Source: Luzula sylvatica (Eukaryota; Streptophyta; Magnoliopsida; Poales; Juncaceae). From it: 64,000 nucleotides of DNA. This document shows, one piece after another, positions 47,549 to 58,800 of the stretch. Both the position numbers and the translations under genes were made by a program. Positions within the stretch are counted from its first letter, which is position 1, and every line of letters starts with the position of its first letter. Under the pieces are notes generated by a model. It made no database searches and was not told the origin of the DNA. It saw only the letters and a list, made by a program, of their open reading frames with translations. The DNA lies in NCBI GenBank assembly GCA_946800325.1, contig OX326956.1, positions 49,337,052 to 49,401,051 on the forward strand, read 5' to 3'.

Positions 47549-50500
47549 GACCCCCGCAAGCGAACGAGGTGCTGCAGTAACCGTGAGCTTGGAACGTAAG
47601 AACCGAAACCGTGCAGCTGAAAGACCTTTAGTCAGAATATCTGCTACCTGATCAGCAGAGCAAAGATAACGAACACACAAAGATTTAGAAGCAACCTTTT
47701 CTCTGACAAAATGGAAGTCGATCTCGATGTGTTTCGTTCTTGCATGGAAGATTGGGTTAGAGGCCAAATAAGTAGCACCGATATTATCACAATAGAGCGT
47801 AGGAGGATGAGGAGGGCAAATCTGAAGTTCTTGAAGCACAGACTGAAGCCATGTAGACTCAGAAGTGGCTAAGGCAAGAGCCTTGTATTCAGCCTCAGTA
47901 CTGGAACGAGATACCGAGGCTTGTTTCTTTGAGGACCAGGAGATAAGATTACTGCCAAGAAAAACACAGTAACCAGTGGTAGACCGGCGATCATCAGGAC
48001 AGCCAGCCCAGTCGGCATCGGAGTAAATATGAAGAGCTAAATCACTGGATTTGCGAATAAAAATGCCATGAGAGATAGTGCCTTGCAAGTATCTGAGAAT
48101 ACGCTTGACTAACCCCCAGTGAGCATCACGAGGATTATGCATGAACTGACATGCTTTATTGACAGCAAAAGAGATGTCAGGCCGGCTGAGAGTAGCATAT
48201 TGTAAACCCCCAACTATACTGCGATATAGAGCTGGATCAGAGAGAAGATCTCCAGTGCCTTGTGAGATAGTTTCACCAGAAGCTATAGGTGTAGATACAG
48301 GTTTAGCAGAGAGCATGTTGGCTTTAAGAAGTAGTTGTTGAATGTAGGCCGTTTGATTCAGATGAAGACCTTCAGAGGAAAATTGACACTCAATGCCAAG
48401 GAAGAAATGGAGTTGGCCAAGATTCTTTAAACTGAATTGAAGGTTGAGGTGAGAAATAAGATCATGAAGTTCAGCAGAGTTATCTCCAGTGAGGATGATA
48501 TCGTCCACATATACAAGCATAAGAGTAAGAGATGTGGAGGTTTTTCTGATGAAGAATGAGGTATCAGCCATGGAAGCATGAAACCCTAACTTAAGAAGAG
48601 TTGAGCTGAGCTTGTGAAACCAAGCTCTAGGAGCCTGTTTGAGGCCATAAAGAGCCTTCTTGAGTAAGCACACATGATCAGGGTATCTTGAGTCAGTGAA
48701 GCCATGTGGTTGTTCCATGTAAACTTCCTCAGTTAAATCACCATTAAGGAAGGCATTATTGATATCAATCTGTTGAATCATCCAATTATTTGAGACAGCA
48801 AGAGATAGTACCAATCGAATGGTGGTTGGTTTAACAACTGGACTGAAAGTTTCAGCATAATCAACTCCATATTCCTGTGTAAATCCCTTGGCAACTAACC
48901 GAGCTTTAAATCGATCAATAGAACCAGAAGAATTTCTTTTAAGTCGATAAATCCATTTGCACTGAATTGCTTGCTTAGAAGTGGGTCTTGGTACCAGAAT
49001 CCAGGTACCATTCTGGATTAAAGCATTTAATTCTTCAGACATGGCAGATCTCCATTTGTCAGACTTAATAGCTTGAGAGAAACAGCTTGGTTCGATCTCA
49101 AGAGAACTAGTAGCAGTAAAGGCAATAAAATCTGGGTTGGATTTAGGTTTTAAAGAATTTGTTTGGCGTCGAGTAACCATATGATGATGAGGTTCAGGTA
49201 AGAGAGAGGAAGAAGGATCAGTATGAGTGGTAGAGATGAGGGGAGGAGAAAGATCATCCGTGATTGGGGTAGATGTAGCAGGTGTATCAGGTGTAGAAGT
49301 ATCAGATGTAGGGGTACTGTAGATCTTCCGTGAAGAAGATATAATAGAGAGAGGAGAGAAAGAGGGTGATGATGAAGAATTCTCAGGAAGATGAACTGTG
49401 GTAAGAGAGAAAGGAAATGTATGTTCTTCAAATAATACATTTCTCGATATATAGACTCGATTAGTGGGTATATGAAGGCATTTATAACCTTTATACTGTG
49501 GTGCATAACCGAGAAATACACACGGTTCAGATTTGAATTCAAGTTTGTGACGATGAAATGGCTTAAGATGAGGAAAACATAAGCATCCAAGAGGTTTAAA
49601 ATGATTATAATCAGGAGTTTTCTTGTAAAGTTTCTCAAAAGGAGAGGTGTGAGGAGAGGTGAGAGTAGGTAATCGATTGATAGAGAATACAGTACTTTGA
49701 AATACATCTGGCCAGTAAAGAGAAGGTAGATAAGAACTGGAGAAAACAGCTAATCCTAGTTCAGTGATGTGTCGGTGCTTGCGTTCTGCACGACCATTTT
49801 GTTCTTGAGAATACGGACAAGATAACTGAAGGCGAATCTGTGGGTATTGTGTGTGAAGAAATTTGAACTCAGAACCACCATCTGTCTGAATCGTTTTGAT
49901 GGAGGTAGAGAGAGTGTTTTCCACGAGAGCTTTGAACTGCTGAAAAACCGAGGCAACCTCAGTCTTGTTATGCAGGAAGTATATCCAGGTAAAGCGTGAA
50001 AAGTCATCTATAAAGATGACATAGTAACGAAACCCTTGAGTGGAGGTGATAGGAGCTGGACCCCAGATGTCAGTATGAACAAGATCCAAGGGTGAATGAG
50101 CAGTAAAAGAATTGTGCATAAAAGGTAGTTTCTTTGATTTACCAAGGCAACAAGCAGTACATAAGGAATTATCATGCTTAGAAGAAAGTACAATTTTATT
50201 TTGTCGTGCTAATAAAGAAATAAGATCAATAGAAGGATGGCATAGTCGATTATGCCATAAAACTGAAGATGCAGCAAAAGCAGAAAACTTTGGTGGAGAA
50301 GGAGCTGCAGAAATGCTATAGAGTCCATTAACGGGCTTGATTGTGTGGAGCACCTTGTTGGTATGAAGATCCTTGATAATGCAAGAAGAAGGTAAGAATT
50401 CAACAGATACAAAATTATCTCTGGTGAGTTGATTAATACTAATTAGTTGTTTGGCCATGTGTGGAACATGTAAAACATTATGTAAAGTGAGAGATGGAGA

Positions 50501-51595
50501 TAAAGAAGAAGAACCAATATTAGAAATGCACAAACCTTGCCCATTTGCAATTTGAAGTTGCTCAGTTCCGGTGTAAGTGAGAGGAGAAGATAGGTTATTG
50601 AAATCAGGAGTCACATGATGCGATGCCCCGGAATCAAGGTACCACTCAGAGGGAATGAGAGGTCTCGGTTGAGGAAGTGCAGATGACTGGTTGGTGAAAT
50701 ATGCTTGAGGACGAGGCGTGGATGGGTAAGATGAGGAGGCAGGATAGGGAGGTCGTGTAGGTTTGAGAGAAGGATCACGAATCCAGCATTGATTAATGTG
50801 GTGACCAGGTCTGTTACAGTGATGACATATGAGATTGGATCTGGGTTTCTTCCAAGATTTGAATTTATTGGATGAATATGGCGGGCGAGAATTGGGTTGC
50901 TGAGAGAGAAATGCTTGAGGAGTTGCCAGTAAAGCAGCAGCTTGATCAGTGGATTTCTCGTCAGCAATGAGAGATTCATGGCCAAGAACGATGGCCTGAA
51001 GATCAGAAAACGGCAATTTGCTCATAGTAGAGGTAATTGCAAAGACCGATTGACGAAAATCTGGTCCCAAACCACGAAGCGTAGTCATGACAAGGTCATC
51101 ATTAGATACTGGACACCCAATGAATGATAATTGATCAGCAAGATTCTTGATCTGAAGAAAATAATCGGAGCAGGATAGATTTCCTCTTTTAATATTCTGA
51201 AGTTTGGATCGAAGATCATGCGCTTGTGCCACAGAGTATTGAGAATAGTTCTGAAGAAGGCAATTCCAAACAGCAGAAGAGGTGTGACAGTGAAGGACTT
51301 GTGAGAGTACCTTTTCAGAGAGAGAACTGAGTAACCAGCCAAGGATAAGCTGATCTTGCTGCTGATAATCGGACATTTCTGGCGTCGTAGGTGATAGATC
51401 GGGATCATAACTGGTTGAAGAGTCCAAGAATTTCATGAGTTTGTAACCGCGAAGAACCGGTAAGATTTGCGATTTCCATAACAGAAAATTAGTGCTGTCA
51501 AGCTTAATTGGGATAGGAGCATGGAAAGTAATAATCTTGGAAGAGATATAGGTGGGAGATGTGGTGGAGGAAAATGGGGGTGAAGAATCCGCCAT
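47543..51595 (-). CDS. Copia gag-pol polyprotein, 1350 aa, intact
   Basis: Domain order is gag, protease, integrase, reverse transcriptase, RNase H, as in Ty1/copia. Gag (UBN2-like) covers about residues 25-250, with a CX2CX4HX4C zinc knuckle at 257-270. Protease motif DSGA is at 321-324. Integrase has an HHCC zinc finger (His448, His453, Cys479, Cys482) and DDE residues Asp509, Asp572 and Glu604. RT has ETFSPV and the YVDD active site at 1029-1032. RNase H acidic residues are Asp1193, Glu1234 and Asp1270, with the TKHIEIDFHFVREKV block near 1288. A Ser/Thr/Pro-rich linker (about 735-805) separates integrase and RT. No stop or frameshift interrupts it. The protein ends LAGVC and its TAA is supplied by the LTR. 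Confidence 0.97.
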   Translation of the reverse strand: MADSSPPFSSTTSPTYISSKIITFHAPIPIKLDSTNFLLWKSQILPVLRGYKLMKFLDSSTSYDPDLSPTTPEMSDYQQQDQLILGWLLSSLSEKVLSQVLHCHTSSAVWNCLLQNYSQYSVAQAHDLRSKLQNIKRGNLSCSDYFLQIKNLADQLSFIGCPVSNDDLVMTTLRGLGPDFRQSVFAITSTMSKLPFSDLQAIVLGHESLIADEKSTDQAAALLATPQAFLSQQPNSRPPYSSNKFKSWKKPRSNLICHHCNRPGHHINQCWIRDPSLKPTRPPYPASSSYPSTPRPQAYFTNQSSALPQPRPLIPSEWYLDSGASHHVTPDFNNLSSPLTYTGTEQLQIANGQGLCISNIGSSSLSPSLTLHNVLHVPHMAKQLISINQLTRDNFVSVEFLPSSCIIKDLHTNKVLHTIKPVNGLYSISAAPSPPKFSAFAASSVLWHNRLCHPSIDLISLLARQNKIVLSSKHDNSLCTACCLGKSKKLPFMHNSFTAHSPLDLVHTDIWGPAPITSTQGFRYYVIFIDDFSRFTWIYFLHNKTEVASVFQQFKALVENTLSTSIKTIQTDGGSEFKFLHTQYPQIRLQLSCPYSQEQNGRAERKHRHITELGLAVFSSSYLPSLYWPDVFQSTVFSINRLPTLTSPHTSPFEKLYKKTPDYNHFKPLGCLCFPHLKPFHRHKLEFKSEPCVFLGYAPQYKGYKCLHIPTNRVYISRNVLFEEHTFPFSLTTVHLPENSSSSPSFSPLSIISSSRKIYSTPTSDTSTPDTPATSTPITDDLSPPLISTTHTDPSSSLLPEPHHHMVTRRQTNSLKPKSNPDFIAFTATSSLEIEPSCFSQAIKSDKWRSAMSEELNALIQNGTWILVPRPTSKQAIQCKWIYRLKRNSSGSIDRFKARLVAKGFTQEYGVDYAETFSPVVKPTTIRLVLSLAVSNNWMIQQIDINNAFLNGDLTEEVYMEQPHGFTDSRYPDHVCLLKKALYGLKQAPRAWFHKLSSTLLKLGFHASMADTSFFIRKTSTSLTLMLVYVDDIILTGDNSAELHDLISHLNLQFSLKNLGQLHFFLGIECQFSSEGLHLNQTAYIQQLLLKANMLSAKPVSTPIASGETISQGTGDLLSDPALYRSIVGGLQYATLSRPDISFAVNKACQFMHNPRDAHWGLVKRILRYLQGTISHGIFIRKSSDLALHIYSDADWAGCPDDRRSTTGYCVFLGSNLISWSSKKQASVSRSSTEAEYKALALATSESTWLQSVLQELQICPPHPPTLYCDNIGATYLASNPIFHARTKHIEIDFHFVREKVASKSLCVRYLCSADQVADILTKGLSAARFRFLRSKLTVTAAPRSLAGVC
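47549..47557 (-). promoter_or_regulatory. Polypurine tract of the copia element
   Basis: GCGGGGGTC on the minus strand directly beside the 3' LTR, the expected site for priming plus-strand DNA synthesis. Shorter and less pure than usual because it doubles as the end of the coding frame. Confidence 0.6.
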
Positions 51596-52040
51596 TACTG
51601 AGTAATGAAAGAAGGATGAGTTTCTTGAATTTCTTTGGAGGGAACTGAGTGGGTTAGTTGGTTATTTAAATAGAGAGAGGTGGAGGTAGGTAAAGACTTC
51701 AGGTAAGAAAATGAAGAAATAAGAGGACTAGAGTGAAAATTAACGTCGTTAGCGGGTTAATGGATCTAAATAAAATGTTGAGATTTAGGAGAGGACGTGA
51801 ATATGAAAAAGATGCGGAATGAAAAGAGAAGAAGAATGGTATAAAAATTAATTGATTTGAAGTGGAAATGGGGAGTGTACTGGAGAGACTGGAGACAATC
51901 GGTACCGGTACGACTGAGAAGTAGAACTGGTACCAGAAATGGTACAAAAGAAAGGAATAAGGAAGTACTAAGCTGTACTAGTAGAGATTTAAAAATACAG
52001 CAAGAGAGAGTACTGTAGCGAAGCGAGAAAGAGAAATATC

Positions 52041-52051
52041 GTCTGATACCA
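52041..52051 (-). promoter_or_regulatory. tRNA-Met primer-binding site of the copia element
   Basis: TGGTATCAGAC on the minus strand immediately after the 5' LTR, complementary to the 3' end of plant initiator tRNA-Met, the usual primer of Ty1/copia elements. Confidence 0.88.
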
Positions 52052-52377
52052 TGTTAATTTTACTGAATGTAAAGAAGAAAGCTTAATTACTCTTTTAAAT
52101 TCTTTGTTACTTGTTTATTAATTGAGTTACAAGACTATTTATATTGACAAACTTCTCTAACTAACTCTAATCTTATCTAACTAATCTTATCCACTAACTT
52201 AATCACACTACTCACGTGACTATCAATAACATACATGCTTTTAGAAAATATAAGAAAAAAGCCCAATACATAATTAAATAAAACATAAGAAAGAAAGGCC
52301 CAGTGAAGACTTTGATCCATGAGCTCTGTGACACTGTAGATCTTCTCTTTTCGTAATCTTCAGAAGCATTGTTAACA
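52052..52377 (-). repeat. 5' LTR of the copia element
   Basis: 326 bp, looks the same as the 3' LTR. Drives transcription to lower coordinates. Holds a TATA box (52135-52143), an AATAAA signal (minus, about 52114-52119) and a G-box CACGTG (52213-52218). Confidence 0.95.
52135..52143 (-). promoter_or_regulatory. TATA box in the 5' LTR
   Basis: TATAAATAG on the minus strand, 84-92 bp before the LTR end, a good match to plant TATA consensus; the G-box CACGTG lies about 70 bp upstream. Confidence 0.7.
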
Positions 52378-52382
52378 CTTTG

Positions 52383-54418
52383 TGAAAAGATGTTTTATGA
52401 CTATAAAAACAATTTGGTCCCAAGTACATATGATAATGTTTCATTCTTGAATCCGCCCCATTAAGATAAACGAGAAATCCATTAGAGAAAATCAAAAGAA
52501 TTCTAAATCGGACATCTTAAAGTACATGTAATTCATTCTTGCAATTAAGACTTCATGAACGCAAAGACGGTGATGGCGTGACATCAATTCGGATGGATTC
52601 CATACGATTCCGCATACGGTTAAGGTACGATTTTGATTTAAGATTATTCGGTTGAATTCACATAGTTATTACGGTCCGTTTCAACAGGCAAATTATTTTT
52701 ACGGGACGGTGTCGGATCGTTGTCACCCCATCATTATTTTCTTACTTTTATAAGATTGATGGAAATATTTTATAAACTCATTTGTAAATTTATTTGAGGA
52801 CACTTGAATTGAAAATGTATCGAATTCGTTTTGTAAAAATTACTACACTTATAAACGAAGTAGAAATGCATATTCTTTTATGCAACCTTTAAGGCAAAAT
52901 TCTTTTGCAATTCTTCTACGGTCGAAACAATTCAATTATTTAACACACTAGGATAATTCCCGCGCTTCGCATCGGATTTTTTAATTTTTATTATGTTCTA
53001 TCACCGTATGAACTAACAAAAAAAGTGATTATATGTGAAAATAGTAATACTGCAAATATAATGATATTTGCTCAAATTACCAAAGTCAGCTTGTTTGTAA
53101 ATCTGATATTTGCCAACGAATTATATCCCGTATTTGAATTATAGGATCTAAACCAATGTTATAAGTGCATGTAAATAAAATAAATTATCATGTAGATTGA
53201 CACATTCATACATGTAAATAAAATAAATGTTATTAGCAGTGCTTCCCCGACCAAATGCCCTTTCATTGGAGAAAGAAATAAAAGACTCGGGAATATATTT
53301 TAAAGCGATTTTTAATTTTGCTTTATTTTGTGATTTTTTTTTTTTTTTTTTAGAATTTAACTTATCCGTAAATGAAAAATAGGCAGACCTGGTTCGCCTA
53401 GCTTTTTGTGTGTGTGTTTCTTCCTTTGTTTTTTAACTACAATTTAATTTTTTTAAGTACAAATATTTGTAAAAATTTAAAATAAAAGTTATGTTTAAGT
53501 GGTAATTTTAATTCTATCCTTCCAAAATATCAAACACAAAATAATGCATATGTAAAATTGAAATTATCATGTAAAAATTAAAGAAAATGTACAATTGATA
53601 TATAATCTATCAAACACAAAACAAATATTTCTCATAGTGAGCAGCTCATTTATGAAGATTTTTTGTTGAGTTCTTGTTTCGTACTCAATTTTTTTTTTTT
53701 GCAAAAAAAAAAAAAAAATGGGATTTTTTTTTGCTTTTAAGAGTAAAATGGGATTTTTCACTGGTGCGTTTAATTCATTTTTTTCTCTCCGTTAAGAAAA
53801 AAAATAACATTTGATTGAGTTTTGAACTTATTAAAATCTAACGGATCATACGGCTCATTTTTACTTCACTGGAGTGAAATATCACTTTTTGTTTTTTCAC
53901 TTGTATGCAAATAAAAAAAATTTAACACCCCCTATTAAAAAAAAATAGTGATGTACACCCCCTATTATTTTAGAATAGTGATATACACCCCCTATTAAAA
54001 AAAAATTGATGACGTGGATATAATTTAACACCATAAAAAATTGATGACGGGTATATCCAACATTTTCCAAAACTTTACATAGTAAAATTAATTATTTGTA
54101 GTGAACGATTAAAAAAATTGAATTTAGGACAACGACAAATTTTAAATTTTAGATTCATTTAATTTAGTATCATGATTTTTCTATAAAAAAAATAATGATG
54201 TATTTGGATTGCAAATAAAATATTAGTATATTTAAAGTACATATCATCACTAGAAATAATATATGTTCACTAAAATAAAATAGTCGAATGTAGATTTACC
54301 TTAAAATCCTTTATCAGATATTTAGAAAGACATTTTTAAAAGAAAATAATATAAAAAATATTCACGAAAAAATAGTAATGATCGAAAGTAAAAATAAAAA
54401 AAGCAACAAACATAGAGA
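52383..54418. other. Intergenic AT-rich DNA
   Basis: No gene. At 53930-54012 the motif ACACCCCCTATTA occurs three times at spacings of about 25-35 bp. Long T/A runs at 53335-53351 and 53690-53718. Confidence 0.45.
52948..52976 (-). mobile_element. Helitron 3' terminus
   Basis: Minus-strand CTAG followed by T, with an imperfect GC-rich hairpin (CCGATGCGAAGCGCGGG) about 8 nt before it. Same family signature as at 11593 and 23509. Confidence 0.5.
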
Positions 54419-55253
54419 AATACCATGTGTTGTCCGTGTTGGTCCGCCGCTTTGCCGGACCTATAAATAATCATCATTCTTCCTTTTGTTTTCATATCGT
54501 TCGGTTCTTATTTGTTTCGGTTTCGGTTCTTTTTAATTGCAGGTCGTTCGGTTCTAGAATATTCATGTATTTTAGAAATATCCGCGTAACATATATATTT
54601 AAAATCATGTCTGAATCACTATATTTTTAATAATAATATATATGAGATCTCACTCGTGAGTTTGACTGCATGATTCTAAAAATATATAGGATTTGAATCA
54701 TTTGATTCGATGCTCTCAATTTGTTTGTTCATAAATTGGATTCTAATACAATTCTAGAGTTTAATGATTCTAATTTATAATTTTATATTGGATTTTTAAT
54801 TTAATACTACTCCGAGTGCAATGATTCTAATTTTATGTTTTGATGAGTACAATTATATTACTAGTATTAAGACAATAACTAATATATCATTTTAAATTTC
54901 AACAAACCGTTTTTAATGTTTATATATCATTTTTAGTGTTAACAAATATTTACTAATGGAATTAAACTATGGTTTTGAGCACTAGTAAGCTATTTTGGAT
55001 AATATATTATTTTGGAGACCACTACGTTGTTTTCAATGTAAATGTTTTAATATCACTATATCATCTTCGCTAACGATATCATAGTTTGTGTCTTATATTT
55101 AGAACATTAATATACTTGCTAGGGTCAATACAAAAATTAAATACTAAAAATATACGTCAATACTACTAGTATTATGATCAAATATATTATCTTTTGTCAG
55201 CATATTATTTTTTGTTCTCATATACCGTTTTAATGTTAATATATCATTTATAG

Positions 55254-55302
<49 letters not shown>

Positions 55303-56220
55303 TTTTCGTAATTAAATATGACTTTTACTTTTAATACCATGTGTTGTCCATGTTGGTCCGCCGCTTTGCCAGACCTATAAATAATCATCATTCTTCCTTT
55401 TGATTTTCGTATCGTTCGGTTCTTATTTGTTTCGGTTTCGGTTCCTTTTAATTTCAAGTCGTTCGATTCCAAAACATTCTTGGAAATATCCGCGTAACAT
55501 AGATATTTAAAGTTATGTCTGAATCAATATATTTTTAATAATAATATATATGAGATCTCACTCGTGAGTTTGACTATGCATGATTCTAAAAACATATAGG
55601 ATTTGAATCATTTGATTTGATGCTCTCAATTTTTTTGTTCACAAATTGAATAATAATATAATTATAATTATAATTCAACTCTAGAGTTTAATAATTCTAA
55701 TTTATAATTTTATATTGGATTTTAATTTAATACTACTCCGAGTGTAATGATTCTAATTTATGTTTTGATGAGTACAATTATATTACTAGTATTAAGCCAA
55801 TAACTAATATATCATTTTAAATTTCAACAAACCGTTTTTAATGATTATATATCATTTTTAGTGTTAATAAATATTTATTAATGGAATTAAACTATGGTTT
55901 CGAGCACTAGTAAGCTATTTTGGATAATATATTATTTTGGAAATCAATACATTGTTTTCAATGTAGATGTTTCAATATCACTATATCATTTTCGCTAACG
56001 ATATCATAGTTCGTGTCTTGTATTTAGAACATTAATATACTTGTTGTTAGGGTCAATACATAAATTAAATACTAATACACGTCACTAGTATTATGATCAA
56101 ATATATTATCTTTTGTCAACCTATTATTTTTTATTCTCATATACCGTTTTAATGTTAATATATCATTTATAGTATATATATATATAGTTTTTTCGTCATT
56201 AGATATGACTTTTACTTCTA
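54419..56220 (+). repeat. Direct tandem duplication, unit about 0.9 kb
   Basis: AATACCATGTGTTGTCC starts at 54419 and again at 55333. The copies stay alignable to their ends (GTCCGCCGCTTTGCC, CTATAAATAATCATCATTCT, TCGTTCGGTTCTTATTTG, GAGATCTCACTCGTGAGTTT, TTTTTTCGT near each end). They differ by point changes and a TA tract (about 55256-55300) much longer in copy 1. A short frame (about 67 codons) at 54427 in copy 1 is not conserved in copy 2, so coding is unlikely. Each copy includes the same CTATAAATAA promoter-like motif. Confidence 0.85.
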
Positions 56221-57657
56221 TAATATATGATATTTAGTATTAGTGTATTATTATATCATTCTTCATAGTAATATATGTCGCCGTTCTTGAAGCTATTATA
56301 TCATTTCATTTTATTTTATTGCTAATTTGTATATATTTTTAGTTCAATATGTGAGTGAAAATCAGTGACAGATCTATTAAGGAACTAGGGAAGCAGCTCC
56401 CTCCCCCCTAGATTTTTTGACCGGTAATATATATATGTCTTCCAAAATTATTTGGAAACTTCTCAAGTAGCCCCCTAGATTACCTCCCCCCTAGATTTTT
56501 CTTTTCGAATTTGAACTTATCTTGTATGAAACGTCCCCAATGAGGCAATGAGCACATACATAGTCAGAACAGTCCTTTTTAATTACCAATGAGAACAGTC
56601 CTTCGATATTTTGATTTTTTATAGGGGCATACCTGAAATTTCCCCTAATTTAATAAGCTAACCTTTGCAAATTATTAATTACCATATTAATTTACAAATA
56701 ACATATATAATGAATTTTCAATTAGCTATGCTATGTCTAGTGGCAAGTATTGAAAAAATGTTAAGATGTTACCAATCCGGCATCTTCGGAGCAAATAATT
56801 TATGTTGAATAACCTAGTTTTGTTTTTCCTTCAGAACAATTAATATTATATATTTCATATTTATTTCATAGTTATCTCATTTTTCTATAGTAAATGAAAA
56901 ATGTTAATGATTTGAATTCATGACGTCTCACAGCATATTAAATTTTTGTTTCTCACTTAATCAACTGGACTATATGACGTATATCTCATTCTTTTAGAAT
57001 AAACATACATTTCATCCGATAAATTCAGAATGCATAAAAAATAATAATACATCGAGTGTGCAAATAATTTCGAATATATATAAATCAATTGAGTATAAAA
57101 TATAAATAAACCCAAAATTTTATAAATAGAAGAAATACAAAAAATCAATATCTACAACATAAATTAAATCGTTTGTATATTGATTAAAGATACAGAAAAA
57201 AGTATAGTACGCATTAATTTAAAAATTATGATATATAATATCATTATATCTTTCTAAAAATAAATAAATATTTATATTCATTTTGAAAATAAATAATTAT
57301 TTATATTCGTATGATTAAATAATTATAGTTTGTAAGTGTGTAAAAGTAATAGAGTCAAAATATAACATGAATTTGCCTCCCTCGATTTATACGCGGTTAA
57401 TAAAAAATCAGGAAAATGTACAATTTTATGCTATAAATTAATATTTAAAGTCAGTTTCCAATTTACGCGCTAATTTCAATTTGTGAGTTGAAATAAAATA
57501 ACGAAAGAATATATTCTTAATACATGTACAAGACATGTTTAATAATTGGTTAATTTTGTTTTTACTTTTTTGAGCTATATTTGTATTTTAGAAAGAATCA
57601 AAATGATCGGCAAGGTCAATATTCACTAATCTACAAAAAAAAATTGAAAAAAATAAA
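56221..57657. other. Intergenic AT-rich DNA
   Basis: No gene. At 56365-56520 CTCCCTCCCCCCTAGATTTTT appears twice in diverged form, reminiscent of the G/C-run element at 41.2 kb. Confidence 0.45.
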
Positions 57658-57686
57658 CTAGTTTTATCCCCGCGCAATTTCGCGGG
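57658..57686 (-). mobile_element. Helitron 3' terminus with hairpin
   Basis: Minus strand: stem CCCGCG, 6-nt loop, stem CGCGGG, a 7-nt spacer, CTAG, then host T. Good Helitron 3' end, second best in the window after the one at 13613. The body would extend rightward, towards the tandem array at 58.0 kb. Confidence 0.65.
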
Positions 57687-57997
57687 ACAACATACCTATT
57701 TTTTTACATGTTTTTTACATAATTTATTTAAATGGAATTATCGCGCGTGCAAATTAGCGCGCGTACATTTCAACTAAATTAATTTAATCATGACATATTT
57801 GAAAATATCATGATGTCAATATAATGACATATTCTGAAATTAGTCTATCACGGATATTATTTTCTGATATAATTTGTTTAAATAGCATTTACGCGGGTGT
57901 TTTTAAACTCGATTAATATAATGACATATTCGAAAATATATTTGATGTCGATAGATGCATTGATAAGGGTTCATTAAATAGTCCTAATGTGTTAGAT

Positions 57998-58800
57998 GGA
58001 TATAACGGCCACATAACAAATTTCTATGAAAACTCGCATAAATTTGAACTTACAAAATTTCATACATACCCGTGCGAAATGAGCAAACAAAAAAATGAAA
58101 ATAAAAAGGACCAAAATAAAAAATGAGAAAAAAATGAGGTAAAAAAAAATTACAAAAAAAAAATACACAAAATTTCTATGAATATAACTGCCACATGACA
58201 ATTTTCTATGAAAACTCACATAAATTTGGGGCTTACAAAATTTCATACATACCCGTGCGAAATGAGAAAATAAAAAAAAAATTGGATATCAAAAAAGGAC
58301 AAAAATCGAAAAAGGGGAAAAAATGAGGTCAAATAAAAATTACATAAAAAGAAACTAAAAATTGAAAAAAAGGGGCTAAAATGAAAAACTACCCCCTTCC
58401 ACGTGTCAATACCTTGTGAAGGGGGTAGCGAAAACTCGCATAAATTTGAACTTACCAAATTTCATACATACCCGTGCGAAATGAGAAGATAAAAAAAAAT
58501 TGGATATCAAAAAAGGACCAAAATCGAAAAAGGGGAAAAAATAAGGTCAAATAAAAATTACAAAAAAAACTCAAAATTGAAAAAAAAAATAGGGGCTAAA
58601 ACGAAAAATTACCCCCTCCCACGTGTCAATACCTTGTGAAGGGGATAACATTATAGAAATGACCAAAATCGAAAAGTGGAAAAAATGAGGTCAAATAAAA
58701 ATTACAGAAAAAAACTCAAAATTGAAAAAAATAGGGACTAAAATGAAAAACTACCCCTCTTCCACGTGTCAATACTTTGTGATGGGGGTAGCATTATGGT
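57998..58800 (+). repeat. Tandem array (unit about 180-220 bp) with conserved hairpins
   Basis: The block AAACTCGCATAAATTTGAAC followed by CATACATACCCGTGCGAAATG begins near 58029, 58212 and 58432. A hairpin of about 40 nt, CTACCCCCTTCCAC…GTGAAGGGGGTAG, sits at 58389-58428 and in variant form at 58609-58646 and 58751-58791. Units are joined by A-rich, purine-biased linkers. Non-coding. Confidence 0.8.

Larger units (their letters stand above)
47223..52377 (-). mobile_element. Complete Ty1/copia LTR retrotransposon, 5155 bp
   Basis: Two 326-bp LTRs that I could not tell apart by eye, each TGTTAA…TTAACA, bounded by the 5-bp duplication CTTTG. The coding strand is minus, so the 5' LTR is 52052-52377. 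A primer-binding site matching initiator tRNA-Met follows it, then a leader of about 450 bp, a single 1350-codon gag-pol frame and a polypurine tract beside the 3' LTR. Identical LTRs and an open frame point to a very recent insertion that may still be mobile. Confidence 0.96.
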
